Positions 43,209 to 56,024 of a DNA stretch of 64,000 nucleotides are shown here, in pieces. The stretch is from Phycomyces nitens. Taxonomy: Eukaryota; Mucoromycota; Mucoromycetes; Mucorales; Phycomycetaceae. The stretch is taken from the NCBI GenBank assembly GCA_022702545.1, contig JAHRBC010000006.1, positions 1,302,001-1,366,000 on the forward strand, read 5' to 3'. Within the stretch, counting starts at the first letter, position 1. The number at the start of each line of letters is the position of its first letter. Under the pieces are notes generated by a model. The model was not told the DNA's origin and ran no database searches. It worked only from the letters and a program-made list of their open reading frames with translations. Position numbers and translations under genes: made by a program.

Positions 43209-43679
43209 ATTTACTTTATTCTCAACAACTTTATAATCTTACAAATTGATATTCATATGTCTATTGTGTCTAAGCCAATAAGATAGAGTAAAGCTTTATC
43301 TTTAACCTGAATATGAAAAACTTTCTGAGATACAAAATCACTCCAGTTTTGCATAGGTTAAAAGGTTACTTCTTATCATTGTACTTCAGGACCATTTTCC
43401 CAGTGTGTGTAAAGGTAAGAGAGGTTGAATATCAAAAAGGCCGTTATATATAGGCATTTTGAATGACTATAAAGATGTTCCTCTATTGTCTTGAAGCACT
43501 GAGATGCAAATCGGCCTTGATATTGTTTTTGGGCTCAATCCATCATGCTTTCCACAGCATGCTTCAAAGGTGAAAAAAAATTTCAGACTCTCTCCTTTTT
43601 TTTTAGTTCCCTTTATTTTTCCTTTTCCTTGCTTTTTTGATATTGGCGCCTTTCTCTGGTAAGAAATTTTTTATACCTC

Positions 43680-44508
43680 TTTATACACACAAATTAACCT
43701 CTTTTTCATAGATGTGCACTCCCATTGCAACTCATCCTTTCCACAATGGCCATCTAGACAAATACTCACTGGCCGCATTCACTGGTACCATCATCTTGAT
43801 AAAAATTATTTCCACTTTCTCTTTTAGATTGGCCAAACAACTTATATAGGGATGCCATCGGCACCAGGTAAAATTTTTTCTTTCAATCATACTTGTTCTC
43901 TCTCTGACTCTATTCCATTGTAGACTGCCCTTTCTATTCATGCCATCAGCCTCCTCCATCATTCGCAATTGTAATCATAAAGGTAATATTCTTTATAAAT
44001 CTCTTTTTGCTTATCCAAAATATTATTCAGATTATTTATTAATTATTATTATTATGTGTTTTATAGACTCACTTGGGCTTCCTTTACGCACCATACCCCC
44101 TACTTTGATAACCCATTTGGCTCCTGGTATGTAAATTAAATATATCATCACTCTGTTCACCCATATTAATTTTTATTCCCTTTTTTATAGTAAAACCTGC
44201 CACACAGCCCATCCAGCCTTAAAATTCAAGTCCCCTTTGCCCACTCTTGCCCATCTCTTGCAATGTAAGTATCTTTTGACACACAAAAATTTTCTCTTTG
44301 TACCCCACATCATTAACACTTCTTTATCTTTTACAGAACACTCCTGCAGCCCAAAAAATTGCTGGATATTCATATTTTTGCAGGTATTTTTTATGTAGAA
44401 AAATATTCCATCCAAATAGCAGCAAGCAACCGGGTAGAAACGGCTAGGCATAGGAATAGGCATAATAATAGACCCTAAACCTAGAAACATTCTATTCTTT
44501 CCAATAAA
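43680..44508 (+). other. Micro-exon transcription unit of element F (one exon pair)
   Basis: Diverged copy with the same exon order: ~40 nt ending GGCACCAG before GTAAAA, 59 nt ending AATCATAAAG before GTAATA, 60 nt before GTATGTAAAT, 74 nt ending CTTGCAAT before GTAAGT, 47 nt ending TTTTTGCAG before GTATTT; AATAAA at 44503. The 74-nt exon reads NSSPLCPLLPISCN against NSAPLCPFLFNPCN in B, amino-acid-like conservation, but a stop precedes it in that frame. 43406-43679 has no other feature. Confidence 0.55.
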
Positions 44509-44839
44509 AATAAAAGCGTAAACCATTACCAATCCAATATAAATGGGAAATCAAATAATGGGTGATATATTACTGGTGAAGAAGAATAAAGAGGCTTTCA
44601 AGTGTTTGATTTGATTGGTCTTGGGTAGTAACCACTAGTAACACTGGAAAAACGGCCCTGAATACACTGGTGGTATAGTAGCCCTGAACTGGTGTGAAAG
44701 CTAGTCTATTTTTCAACTCCACAGTTTTCCTTTTTTTTTATTTCGAAAATATAATTTTACTACATCCTATTGGTTCGGATACAATGAGCATTAGAATATT
44801 ACTTTTTATAATTATAAAAGTATAGCAAATAAAATACAT

Positions 44840-44856
44840 GTAACACTCGTTTCCTT
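44840..44856 (+). promoter_or_regulatory. Conserved 5' motif of tnp2 (element C')
   Basis: GTAACACTCGTTTCCTT, 29 nt before the ATG at 44886, identical to C. Confidence 0.5.
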
Positions 44857-47189
44857 TTAATAATAATATTACAAACACAAACATCATGTCTTCTTCCAAC
44901 AGTATTTACAACACCAAGTGCTATTGCACTGTATGCGGTGATAATGAAGAAGGATTCACCTATGTGACAAGAAGAACTGTCCAACATCATAACAAAAGAG
45001 CCAGAGTAGATGCAGTATTCACATCTTCAAGGGGTATTTTATTTAAAACAACAGAGTATACTTGTATATTAATATTATATTATAAATAAAGACTCTCAAA
45101 GAGAAATGATGGAAGTTGATTCTGAGTGTAAGAAATATATTTATTTAAATGTCAATGGTGTCTAACACACTATTATATTCTATATTTGTAGCTGTCATGA
45201 CTTACCAACCTGGTCCCGTAGAAGAGGGCAGCCAAACAAATGTTCCTGTTTTGGAAATTGAGTCCATGCCTGCCAACGATGTCTCCATTGAGAATCGTGA
45301 TGATGACAATGAGATCTCGGTTGAGAATGACGATGGCGCCAGTGATGATGAAGATGTTGTTGAGCTTGAGCTTGAGGAGTTGGATGCCGAAGGTTTGTAC
45401 ATAATCATTGAATAAAAGAAAAAGCCTGAAAAATTGAGTATTAATATTTTCTCTTTTTTTTTACAATAGCCCCTTTTGAAGCCCCTGGTATGCCTGAGAA
45501 CCCAGTTCACAAGTTTATTGCCATCTTCACGGTCCTTTTTACATCCCGCTACGTGGTCAACAAGGGTTCCATTGTCTTGATCGAGTTCATCAATGAGCTC
45601 TTGAAGATATACGAGCAGGATTTCCAGCTTCCAACAAGTCTTCTTGGGCTCCAAAGAATGACTGGATTTTCCGAGATATCCAAGGGAATCCACAGATTTG
45701 TAGCATGCCAAGATTGCCATCAAATCTACGATGAATGCATGACAGTTCCTCCCACCTGTGTGTTCCAGAAGCTTGGATCCAACTCTGTCTGCGGGTGTAA
45801 GTTGGTGAAGGAGTCGTCTGTTGGTGCCTTGGCCCCAAAAAGGGTGTTTGTCTATCAATCCGTCAAGCATGCTATGAAGACACTCTTTCTTCGCCCTGGC
45901 TTTGAGGCCAGAATCAGACACTGGAACTCAGATCTCAAGATTCCACAGACAATGTGCGATGTCTACGACGGCGCCATGTGGAAGGACGTCAAGGACATCA
46001 ATGGCGCCCAGTTTACAGCGGATCCGCGCTCCCTCATGTTGGCTCTCAACATCGACTGGTTCCAACCTTTCGATGGTGTGGTGTACTCTTGTGGTGCCAT
46101 TTATTTGGTCATTAATAATCTACCTCGGGAGGAGCGATTCAAGCCAGAAAACACCATCCTCGTTGGTCTTATACCTGGACCAAAAGAGCCAAAGTCAGAG
46201 GAGATCAACCACTACCTGGAGCCGTTGGTAGATGAGTTGAACGAGCTCTATGTTGGAATGAATATTCCAACATTTGAGAGGCCAACTGGTGCCAGTGTCC
46301 GTGCTGCACTAATGATGGTGGCGTGTGACATCCCAGCAGCAAGAAAGACCAGTGGATTCACCGCCCACAACAGCACATGCGCATGCTACAAATGCAATCA
46401 TCAGTTCTCTCGTCTGGAAGGCACGACCAGTGTAGATTTCCGCGGTTTCGAGTTAGCTGAGTGGAGGCTTGCGAGTGGTGCTGAAAACCGGGTGCATGCT
46501 GAGGTGTGGAAAAGTGCAAGTACATCCTCAGAAAGACATCAGCTGGAGGTCGAAAATGGTGTTCGATGGTCGCAGCTGCATCGTCTTGGATACTTTGATC
46601 TAGTACGTGGAACAATCATCAATCCCATGCACAATCTCTTTCTGGGCACGGCAAAAAGAATGGTGGAAAAGTGGACTGCCAGTGGTCTGATCGTAGACAG
46701 GGATCTTCGCGAGATGCAGAAGATAGCCGAGACCATCACTGCAAAAAAATGTACGATTCCCAGATGTGATAGTAAGTGAAATCCCGAGGCAAATAAATAA
46801 AAAAATCCTAGAATTAAATAGAAATATTACTCTCCAGATATGAATGACAAGTCATATGAGATGTTGCAGTAATTCGGCAGATATAATGCTCTAGTTTTGG
46901 GCATGTCGGCTCATTAACCTCAAGGAGGTACAGAACTGTAACTGAAAGTGTATATTTTATCTCTTTTCAGTATAACGTTACATGGATTATTATTTCAAGG
47001 TCAATAATAAGATCTATTTTTGACAGATCAAGATTCAACTTTCATTACTTTCCCTTGTCTATCCATTCAACTATCTTCCACCAGACGTGTATTTATTGGC
47101 TGTTTAATATTTTTGAGGCTTTGAATACTTTCAATTGGTAATTTATTATATACTTCTTTATAATAGATTATGGCAAATAGTTTACGAAT

Positions 47190-47960
47190 ATGTTTTTATT
47201 GATAAAATTTTTTCTCATAATATACAGCCTAGTAATTTAGTCTAGATTCATGGCTATAGCTATATTCACGGTATACTTATGTTTACCTTTTTAAAACATG
47301 GGTCGAGAGCATGGCCGACTCTTTAACTACTGCTTTGAATGGCTGAAGTGGTTGACAGAACAGAGTAGATGCTCCATATCTTGAGAGCGAATTTTCAGGC
47401 ATACCAAACAGTATTTCATGATAGATAATGATATAGCCATCAAAAAATGTGTACGTGTAATAGAAAAGATATCTATATTTTCTGTTAGAAAAGTAATAGG
47501 AATGACTGATTACTTACCAAGACAAACTGGTTTGTTGGGTATTCCATATCTTTGTTAAAACGCGGCAATTTTGTTTAATATAAAGAGCTGATAGTAAAGA
47601 CAGAATATATTAGTATTAATAGTGATAAAATATTCAAACATACCAAGTACATTCCCTCCATTCAACTTCATCATTGTCATCTTTGGCCATTGCAATTGAA
47701 AGGATTTGTTTTTGAATCTACAAGATGAAGATTACTGATTAGCAACAGCAATAAAAAATAGTGCGCCTATTTACGTTTTTCTTGTGTAAGCATGAATAAA
47801 AGTGACTATAGGACATCTTTTAGATAATTGAAAAAATGTTAAAGGTTGTTTTTAATTGCGTGAAAAAATTTTAAATACTTACCAGAGAGTATAAAAGAAG
47901 CAAAAAGAAAAAGAAAGAGAAAAAGGGAAAATTGGGAAAAAAGAATCCATACGCATTTTT
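47190..47960 (-). other. Micro-exon transcription unit of element D (diverged)
   Basis: Same position and direction as in the other elements. Inferred exons on the minus strand: one ending at 47883 (CTCTCTG before GTAAGT), 47816-47775 (42 nt, opens ATGTCCTATAGTC), 47717-47644 (74 nt) and 47587-47518 (70 nt, ends GTTTGTCTTG before GTAAGT). Donors GTAAGT, GTAAAT, GTATGT; acceptors AAG, TAG, CAG. A pyrimidine-rich leader precedes the first donor, as in the other copies. The sequence does not align well with them, so common origin rests on position and layout. Confidence 0.45.
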
Positions 47961-48231
47961 AGATTATAGTAAGCCCTAATAAATTATGAGAATAATGGGA
48001 TTATGAAAACTGTGTGTCCACAAATTCATTTTATTTTGCTGTACTCCGAAAATATACTTTTTTCAATATATAAATATAGTTTTTTTGACAAGTAATATTA
48101 TTGTTCTTACCTGACACTACACCCACTACTACAGCTTATTATGTAAGTCTATATATTCAAGGATATATATAATAAAAATATATTAATCTATGTATTATTA
48201 TTATTTTATTTTAAAAATATTTATTTAGAAA

Positions 48232-49463
48232 ATGTCCCCAACCCAAGCAAACTCAGGACGCAAAGCCAGAGCAAATCCAGCTGCTCCAATTGACCGTGTT
48301 GTTGCTGGTCGTATCAGCCAGCGTGAGATTATGCCTAGATCTCCTAGTACTGGTGAGGGAAGTAGCCAAGGCAGGACAGAAATGGCTGCTATCCTTGAAG
48401 ACTTGAGGTTCCTCAAGTCCAGAATGGGAATGGTCTATGACATCGCTGGCAAGACCAACAAGACCATGAGTACACTCATAGAAGCCCATGCCAGTGGTGT
48501 CCAGAGCCAGCTCCCTCTTGGCCAAGCTGGTTCTGTTGGAATGGTTCCTTCTGTTGGCCCCTCCAGCTCAATTAGTCCCAGTGATATGCGCGCGATTGTC
48601 TTGGTATGAATATTATTATTGTTTTGTAAAAAAATATTTTCTCACAAATTATATCCAGGAACTTATTGAGAATAAGATGTGGAAGAAAGACCTTGACTCC
48701 GAAGATCTAGCTCTGATTGCTGAGAACGAAGGCAAGCAGAAATGGAATAAGGATGAGAGGATCGACCACCCAGACAATGTCAGGGTCATTAACTACATGA
48801 GAGACTACATTCTCTCACAGCCTCGTGCTGCTGGTTTTTGGCCTGGCATGGTAGTGCAAAAACTAAAAAATAACTATAAGTACTACCATCGCGTTGCAAA
48901 GATGACTGAAGAGCAGTCTATTGCAAAGAAGAAAAAGGTTCAGGCCAACAGCAGGCTTGTCGAGGTTAGTATAAAGACAATATGATATTTTTGACTTAAT
49001 CTGAAAATTTTTCTAGATTCACTCGCGCAGGGTGGCGGTCTACAAGCGTCACTGGAGGGCAATTGATGAGGAGATGGGCCATAAGCCTGAAAACTCTGAG
49101 GAGATGGCCTATCTCCATGTCCTCCAAAAGGATGTGATGTCTGATGGTGAGTCGGGCATGGAAGACGTTGCACCTGGTATCACCATGCGTGTTCTCCATG
49201 TTGCTCGTCCCAGCTGGAGAAGCGATGAGGTAATTAATATTTTGTAGAGTGATGTGCTGAGTGCTGATAAAAGACTGATAAATTTAATATAGTTGAACCG
49301 GCTTCTGGAGGTCATTGACCGTTTTTCAAGAGAGGATGATCTGAAACGGTCTGGACCAAAGACAAAAACAAGAATGCCCAGACAGCAAACATCAGTCAAG
49401 GAGATTCCTGCCCCAAGTCACCTGACTTTGAATTTGCCTGTCTGGACATTCAAAAATGAATAA
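48232..49463 (+). CDS. CACTA gene 2 of element D (diverged, unknown function)
   Basis: Exons 48232-48603, 48659-48964, 49017-49229 and 49293-49463; phase-0 introns; 353 residues, open to TAA. Exon 2 is again exactly 306 nt although the sequence is distant. Conserved marks: SDGESGMED and RPSWRSDE at the end of exon 3. The N-terminus has SPSTGEGSSQGRTEM; exon 2 ends rich in Lys. Function unknown. It is convergent with the tnp2 gene that ends 96 bp away. Confidence 0.78.
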
Positions 49464-49558
49464 ATCTTTGTTTTTGTCTTTTTTACTTTTTAAACACATG
49501 ATTCGCAAAACAACCTATAAAATTATAATTAAAACCAAGAGAGATAAGATAAATATAT

Positions 49559-52500
49559 TTAGGCGGAAACCTTTCTAGGCAAGGGGACAACTAGTTTTTT
49601 GTTAATGTTACTACTAGATTTATAATCCACAATTGCAACAGGCAGGAGAATCCGATGGACAGGAAGAATGCTTTGAAAGTCAAGAGCTGAAAATTCGTCC
49701 TTGTGAATCTCAATGCCTTCAGCCTCTCTGGTGGTGTCTGACGTAGTTTTGAACCAGTTCACAAAAGCAAAGGTGTGTTGACTGTTATAGGCATTTCCAC
49801 GATGTGAAGAAGAAACAGCAGGGCTAAATGTGTGAACAAATAGATACTGAATCTCTCCAACATACGTGTACACTGCCTCGGTCTTTTCCTCAACAAATAA
49901 TGCTTGGATGTATGATCCTTTTTGATTTCTACCACTCCTTCCTTTGAACATCTGGCCTAGAATACTGACAGACTTGAGCATTTCGATCCAGTCATTGACA
50001 AAAGCAGAGGAAGCCATGGTGTCATTACAGCCTTTGATGGACCTGTCATTGTAGGCAACCTGGTAATATTCCACCAAACAGTCATATTCTGCCCTACTCA
50101 TCATACTCATGGGCTTCTTTTTCAATGGGAGTGTTGATGGTGGCAAAGGCTCGTTACCATATACTGTTATCAATGGATTTTCAGCATATTCAACAAAATC
50201 AGGCAATGAGAAGGTAGAGAAATAATGAGAATGTGCTGGCGTGGATATAGTGTCTGGGGTATTGGTAAACATGCGAAAGATATCTGACAAATGATATCCA
50301 TTGGCTGTGCTCAGAAACCCACGAACAAAATCTGCCTTTCATGTATCCTCAACAAAGCTTCTCATGTATGTGGCCTCGAATCCACCTTTCCTGTTCGTGT
50401 TGATGTTTTTGAGGATACTGTTGTACCTCTCAAAACCAAAAAGCCAGTAGCCATAAACTGGACCAAAGTCCAGAACCGTTTCACGAAGGTGAAGATGGAG
50501 GTGCATGTTGGGAGAGAGGAGGTCAGACTCATATAATTGCTCACAACCTTTGCCAAACTGCTCCAGATTGCGATGCGCTTCCTCAATATCGTCCTCAGAG
50601 ATACTTGGCTTGGTCAAAAAACGGCAGGCATTTACAAAAAACATCCAATTTTTGAACATTGGCAGTGGCAGCACGTTCTTCAATACCACGGGAGAGTATA
50701 CCAAACACCACGACTTCCACTCATCAGCTTTCATGAAGGGGAACCCCTTTGCAATCTTCGTCTTTAATGGAGTATAATCTGGCGGCAACACCATCTTTTC
50801 CACCATCTTCTGCATGGCAACGAGACTCTTATCGTTGATTACTCCATCTGCAACCCATCTCTCCATCATCCTCTTGGCAGTGCCTAAGAAGAGATTGTGC
50901 ATTGGATCAATGATCGTGCAGCGGACAACGTCAAAGTACTGGAGACGATGCAGTTCGGACCAGCGAACACCACTGGCAACTTCAAGGCGCTGCCTCTCAG
51001 CTTGAGTGGCTGCATTTCTCCAGACCTCAGCATCCTTACGATTATCATTCTTAGTGCGAAGGAGCCACTTTGAGAAATCAAATCCAGAATAATCAACAGA
51101 GTTCGTTCCAGCTAACCGATTGAACCGACGATTACACTTATGACAAGCATTTGTACTTGTATGGGATGTGAACCCACATACTTTCCTTGCGGCAGGGATG
51201 TCACAAGCGACCAGGAAAAGAGCGGCACGGACAGTTGCACCAGATGGGCATTGATGAGTCTTCATTCTGATTCCTTTATAGAGATCCTCCAACTCATTGA
51301 CCAGTGGTTTGAGATAGTGATTTATCTCTGAGGTTTTTGCTTCTCTGGGCCCAGGCATCAAACCAACGAGGATGATATTTTCCTTCTTGAATCTGACATC
51401 ACGAGGAAGGTTGTTGACAGCAAGGTAGATGGCACCACAAGAATATGTGACACCATCAAATGGTTGGAACCAGTCAATGTTTAATGTCAGCATAAGAGAG
51501 TGCTTGCTGTCAACAAAGGGGATTCCATTCACATCAGGCAACTCGTTCCACATCGCGCCATCATATATATCAAACATAGTCTTTTCCACCTTGGGACCAC
51601 GATTCCAAGAGTTGATCTGTGATTCAAAATCAGGCCGAGAAAAGAGTGTTTGGATAGAGTGTTTGATTGACTGGTAGATATACGATTTTTTTGGGACAGA
51701 TGACAAATTGGACTTGAACAAGCCATGGCCACACAAGGCGCTGTTTTCAAACTTGTCAAATGTACAGAAAAGAGGTGCACCATCGTTCTCGTAAATGCTG
51801 TGACATTCACCACATGCAACATACTTCTTGATTCCCTTTGTCAATGCATTCATTCCTGCCATACTTTTGAGACCAGAGACACTTGATGGGACTCGGAAAG
51901 AATCGCCAAAAAAATCCAGGATCTTGTTCACGATTGCAATCAAGATAATCGCGCCTTCATTGACAACGTAAAAGGAAATGAACAGGGCAAGAGCCTTGAC
52001 TATAAAGCCGTGAATGAAACTCAATTCTGAGTTGAATTCTAGAAACATATTAATCAAAAAAAAAGCATATTAATATATAATATTTATATAGATAGAGTGA
52101 TTATCAGCTCAGATACTATACAGACCTTCATCATCATTCATCTCGTCTTCACTTTCACTGTCAGAGTCAGAGTCAGAGTCACCAACTGAGCTACATTCAT
52201 CCTCTGCACCAAAAATGGCATCGGACTCAGAGAGAGGTAGGTTTCTAATGGGTTCTTGTACCCCTCATATTCTTCAACGCCGTTTTCCAAGTCTGCCCAG
52301 GTGTAAAAAAATTAATTTAATAAAAAAACAATAAAATTTTAAGAAATCCTTACCACCAGACTCAAAATCCATGGCCTCTACATTGTCTACGGCCTCAAAG
52401 TATTGCTCTTCAGTATCAACAATTTCCATTACTATTTAATTCAAAAATGTATTTATTATTAATTAAATAATTTTCAAATTAAAATATAAAATATATCTTA

Positions 52501-52652
52501 CATCTACCACCGAAAAAACTGTTTTTGGCATCTTCTTTAAGCATATGACGCTTAAATGTTTGAGCTGTGAGAAAATCAAATCCACCCTCTTTGTTCTTGC
52601 AAATAGAACATCTACATTCTTTTGTTCTTGTAGATTTACGGATAGGAGCCAT
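49559..52652 (-). pseudogene. tnp2 transposase of element D with in-frame TGA and exon-3 frameshift
   Basis: Exons on the minus strand: 52652-52502 (zinc-finger start ECRCSICKNKEGGFDF ... FKRHMLKED), 52431-52354, 52292-52126 (acidic, with an SDSDSDSDSESEDE run) and 52038-49559. Motifs: LNIDWFQPFDG, LVGLMPGPREAKTSEINHYL, VACDIPAARK, CHKC, DPMHNLFLGTAKRMMERW, GPVYGYWLFGFERYNS. A single TGA at 50339-50341 interrupts the catalytic exon where other copies read DAYK or NMYK; the frame is open on both sides. Exon 3 is one base short of a multiple of three, so it also carries a frameshift. Confidence 0.85.
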
Positions 52653-54265
52653 TGTTTAATAAATAATTGAAATGTTTTGGTTTAACAGTAAAGAAGATAT
52701 ATTCAGGTACAGTTTATTTGATATACTTTGAGTTTAATAATTATTTTTTTCATGCTACACAATCGCCTACACCCAATAAAATCCATCAAAAATATTTTTT
52801 CTCTCTGAACTCACAAAAAAGGGCCTGAGCTAGAAAATTGACCTTTATATCCCATACCTACTGTATCAACTACACATATGGGAATCGGGGGTATTTTTGC
52901 AGTGCATGGTACTGCCTGTTGGCTACAGCATGCTGAAGACGAAGATTGGCAAGGGGTTCCCCAGGATGAAAGCTGACGAATGGAAGTCGTGGGTATTGGT
53001 GTACTCTCCGGTTTTGCTGAAGTATGTTCTTCCACCAGCAAACTTTGCCAACTGGATTGATTTCGTGGACGCATGTCGTATTCTGGTCAAGCCAACAATA
53101 ACATATGATGATGTCGAGTCAGCTCACCTCCATCTCCAGCAATTCTGTCAATCGTGCGAAACGCTTTACCCTGCTACAATCCTCACCTGCAATATGCACC
53201 TGCACCTCCATCTTCGCGACACCGTTTGTGATTTTGGACCCGTGTACGGTTATTGGCTCTTTGGGTTTGAGAGATTCAATGGCTTGTTAAAGAATATTAA
53301 CACGAACAGAAGAGATGGGTTTGAGATGACCTATATGCGAAACTTCCTGGAAGATGCATACAAGAGTGACTATGTCAATGCCGTTTTTCCCAATTCGAGC
53401 CAAGTCCTCTTTTCTCCTGTTCTCCAGAAACTCACGTCCACCACACCCACCATCCTCTCCTCTCCCTCTACAACCTACTGCACATTTGACTTGCAAGACT
53501 TTCTTCGACTCTCCAATGATGCAACAATTCTTGTCAAAGGCAATGAACCGCTCCCTCCGTCTGCATTTCCTCTCTTGACCAGTAAGCCTTCCTCAATAAG
53601 TGATGTCCACTATCCTTTTTTGTTGGAGTATTACAAGAAGCAGTATGACATTCCAGACCTAGTGGACTATCGTCACGCCTCCCTCTCGCCGTTTTTCGTT
53701 GATAATCAGATTGGCAAACTGAAATCAATTGATATTCTAGGCCAAACATATGTTGGCAAGAATAGTTCTGTCAGTCGTGGGTCTTTTGTCCAGGCACTGT
53801 TCCTTGGCAGATACGGCGACCATGCAAATGCGTATACTGGCCAAATCTAGTATATGTTTACTCATTCCTTCATGCCACCAACCAACCAGACAATCTGCTC
53901 AAGTCATGGAATCTAGCACACCGAGCATGTTTTTGCATTTGTCCGATGGCTTCCTCTGTCTTCAGATAGATCACAAGAAGATGATGGTGTGGACATTTGC
54001 CTGCCTGAATTTTCAGATGATGACTATCAGTGCATCCTGCCTGTTCATCGCATCTTGCTTGAGGTGGCCACTGCCAAATATACAAAGAACAATGAGACGA
54101 CAACACTAGTCATTCTTCTGCCAAAAAGCAATATGCTTAAATAAATAAATAAAAACATCTTTCCTCCAAGGCAAACAATTTTACCTTCTAAGTATGTTAT
54201 TAAGACAAACTGTAACAATCAGCTTAAGAAGAGATTTTTTTTTAATTTTTTAATTGTTTAATTTT

Positions 54266-55395
54266 TTATTCGTCATCTCTGACGGTCCACTGTGGTGGTG
54301 GGGGGAGCATGCTGTCAGGGACTGGTTTGGTCACGACACTGTGGAAGCGTCTTTCCATCAGCTGTCGAGAATTGTTGCCCAAGTCGACATGGGCATACAA
54401 GTCAACCATTTCGAGGAAATGGTTGAACTAAAAGGACAATTAGTTTCTATTTATTATATTTCAAAAACAATAAACTTGGCTGGAAAACAATTTACCTTGT
54501 TGCTTCGCCAACTTGGGCGCTTGACATGAACGATGCGCACACCTGGAGTCCCAGGTGTCTCATCACCAGACTCGCCATCAGACATTGCTCCTTTCTGAAT
54601 GAGATTGGAGCAATCCCTACCCATTGCAGCATCAATGGCAGCCTTGTTCTTGGCATAGGTAAGGCCACGGCATTTGAGGTGCTATAGATCAATTGGTATT
54701 AATATTACTCTTAAAACTAAGCTCTGATTAGAATATAAAACACAACTTATATCACCCTCACGAGAAGAGTGCCATGTCTTTGCCTTTGCGGCATCCCTCT
54801 TGCTAGAAGTCTGGGACTCCAGGTGACACCGACTGCGGAAGTGGTTGTGAACCTTTTCACGGATGTCACTGTTTCGCAACCTGGGGTCCCGAGACCTTTG
54901 CACCAGGAAGGCCATTAGGTTGTCCACCAACTCTTTATTTGGACTGTCATTGAAGAAGACCTTGGTGTTCCACCTGGGCTTCCTGTTGTTGGCCTCAATT
55001 TTGGCCTGGTCATTCGACCTGAACCTTGGCGTCCACATGTAGCCATGAATAAGTCTCTATTTTATAGCATTAAATTAGTGAATTATTATTACTCTGTTAC
55101 TTACAATCACTTCCGTGAGGTCCTTTGGTTTTGGCTCAGGAAGAACATTGCCAGTAGTGCTGACAACTGGGGCCACAGCAACAGGAACCACTGGCCCAGC
55201 ATTTGAAGGCTGACCAGTGTTGGTGTTGCCTCCAACATTGGTACCACTTTGGCCGTTCATGGTGGTATATGCTTGTTTGAGAAAGCCTACGTCGTTGCTT
55301 ATTGTCAAGACAGTTTGCTTCATAGCAATTATCTCCTCCATCATCCGAGGATTCTCTGCATTGGGCTGAGGAGCGAGTGCGCGTCTGTTTGCCAT
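54266..55395 (-). CDS. CACTA gene 2 of element C' (donor of intron 2 mutated)
   Basis: Exons on the minus strand: 55395-55105, 55056-54751, 54681-54496 and 54427-54266. The final exon keeps the six-C run lost in C and ends MLPPPPQWTVRDDE. The donor after exon 2 is ATAAGT in place of GTAAGT, so normal splicing is doubtful. Blocks as in C: WNTKVFFNDSPNKELV, RPSWRSN-like. Taken together, C and C' show the complete gene in different damaged versions. Product unknown. Confidence 0.75.
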
Positions 55396-56024
55396 TGTCT
55401 AAAGAATATTAAAATAGTCAGTGTCAATTATATTATACTGTGTCTGGATTTAATATAAATGATATTCTTTACTTGTAACTAAAAAGATAATAAGATGATG
55501 AGAACACAAAAGAGTGAGAAAGAACAAGTCAATTATACGAAAAGCATATTATATATTAATAGCCATATACATGGCTGTATCCAAAAAGACTTCTTGTAGA
55601 CTATCAGAGTTGATATCGGCAATCAAAATTGTCCTTTATTAATTAACTAGTGAGTTGGTCTCTTTGGATAAAGAAAAAGACTTTGTAAAATTGGTTTTTA
55701 TATATATATACTTTGGGTTTATTCTATAACACAATTAATATTACTATTCATTTAGCTTTAAATCTATTTGTCTATATATTTTATTCTGTTTACATTATAC
55801 AGGCTCTTTAACAATAGACATTATCCATCTATCCCGAAAACCTTATTCTTTGAACCAAACGATTCTTGATAGTGTTGATTACACAGCTTTTTTTTCACAT
55901 TGATTCTGCGCCTTTATTGTAAGCCCAAGAAAATAATAAACAGCAGACTGAAACCTAGCAAAGCATATTAATCGCTCAAGATATATTTTGGATTCCATCC
56001 ATTACACCTATTCTGTCTCTATTT

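Larger units (their letters stand above)
37147..43405 (-). mobile_element. CACTA element B, nested in element F
   Basis: Starts CACTGGGAAAACGG and ends CCATTTTCCCAGTG; 6259 bp. Order from left: micro-exon unit (-), gene 2 (+), tnp2 (-). Flanks are ATA on the left and TGT on the right, so no 3-bp duplication is visible. Loss of the middle of F probably removed one flank. Confidence 0.88.
46737..52904 (-). mobile_element. CACTA element D, nested in tnp2 of C'
   Basis: Starts CACTGCAAAAAAATG and ends GTATTTTTGCAGTG, flanked by CAT (46734-46736, 52905-52907). Element C shows the empty site (GAGACCATGGTACTG at about 28726). 6168 bp, most diverged of the set. Order from left: micro-exon unit (-), gene 2 (+), tnp2 (-). 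46780-47190 has nothing else I recognise. Confidence 0.95.
44886..54141 (+). pseudogene. tnp2 transposase of element C', interrupted by element D
   Basis: Exons 44886-45033 (148 nt), 45092-45127 (36 nt), 45192-45392 (201 nt) and a catalytic exon 45470-46736 continuing at 52908. All introns are phase 1. The N-terminal half is intact and shows the frame that C has lost (YEQDFQLPTSLLGLQRMTGF). The element-D insertion falls between KIAET and MVLPVGYSML. After the insertion, two CAG-to-TAG changes (in GQIQYM near 53848 and IQHTEH near 53914) and a small deletion near the end (about 54116-54125) disable the C-terminus. Same motifs as in C. Confidence 0.9.

Noticed and set aside
45202..45921. Antisense 239-residue ORF over tnp2 of C'
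   Set aside because: Reverse strand of the acidic exon, intron and catalytic exon; not conserved in B or D.
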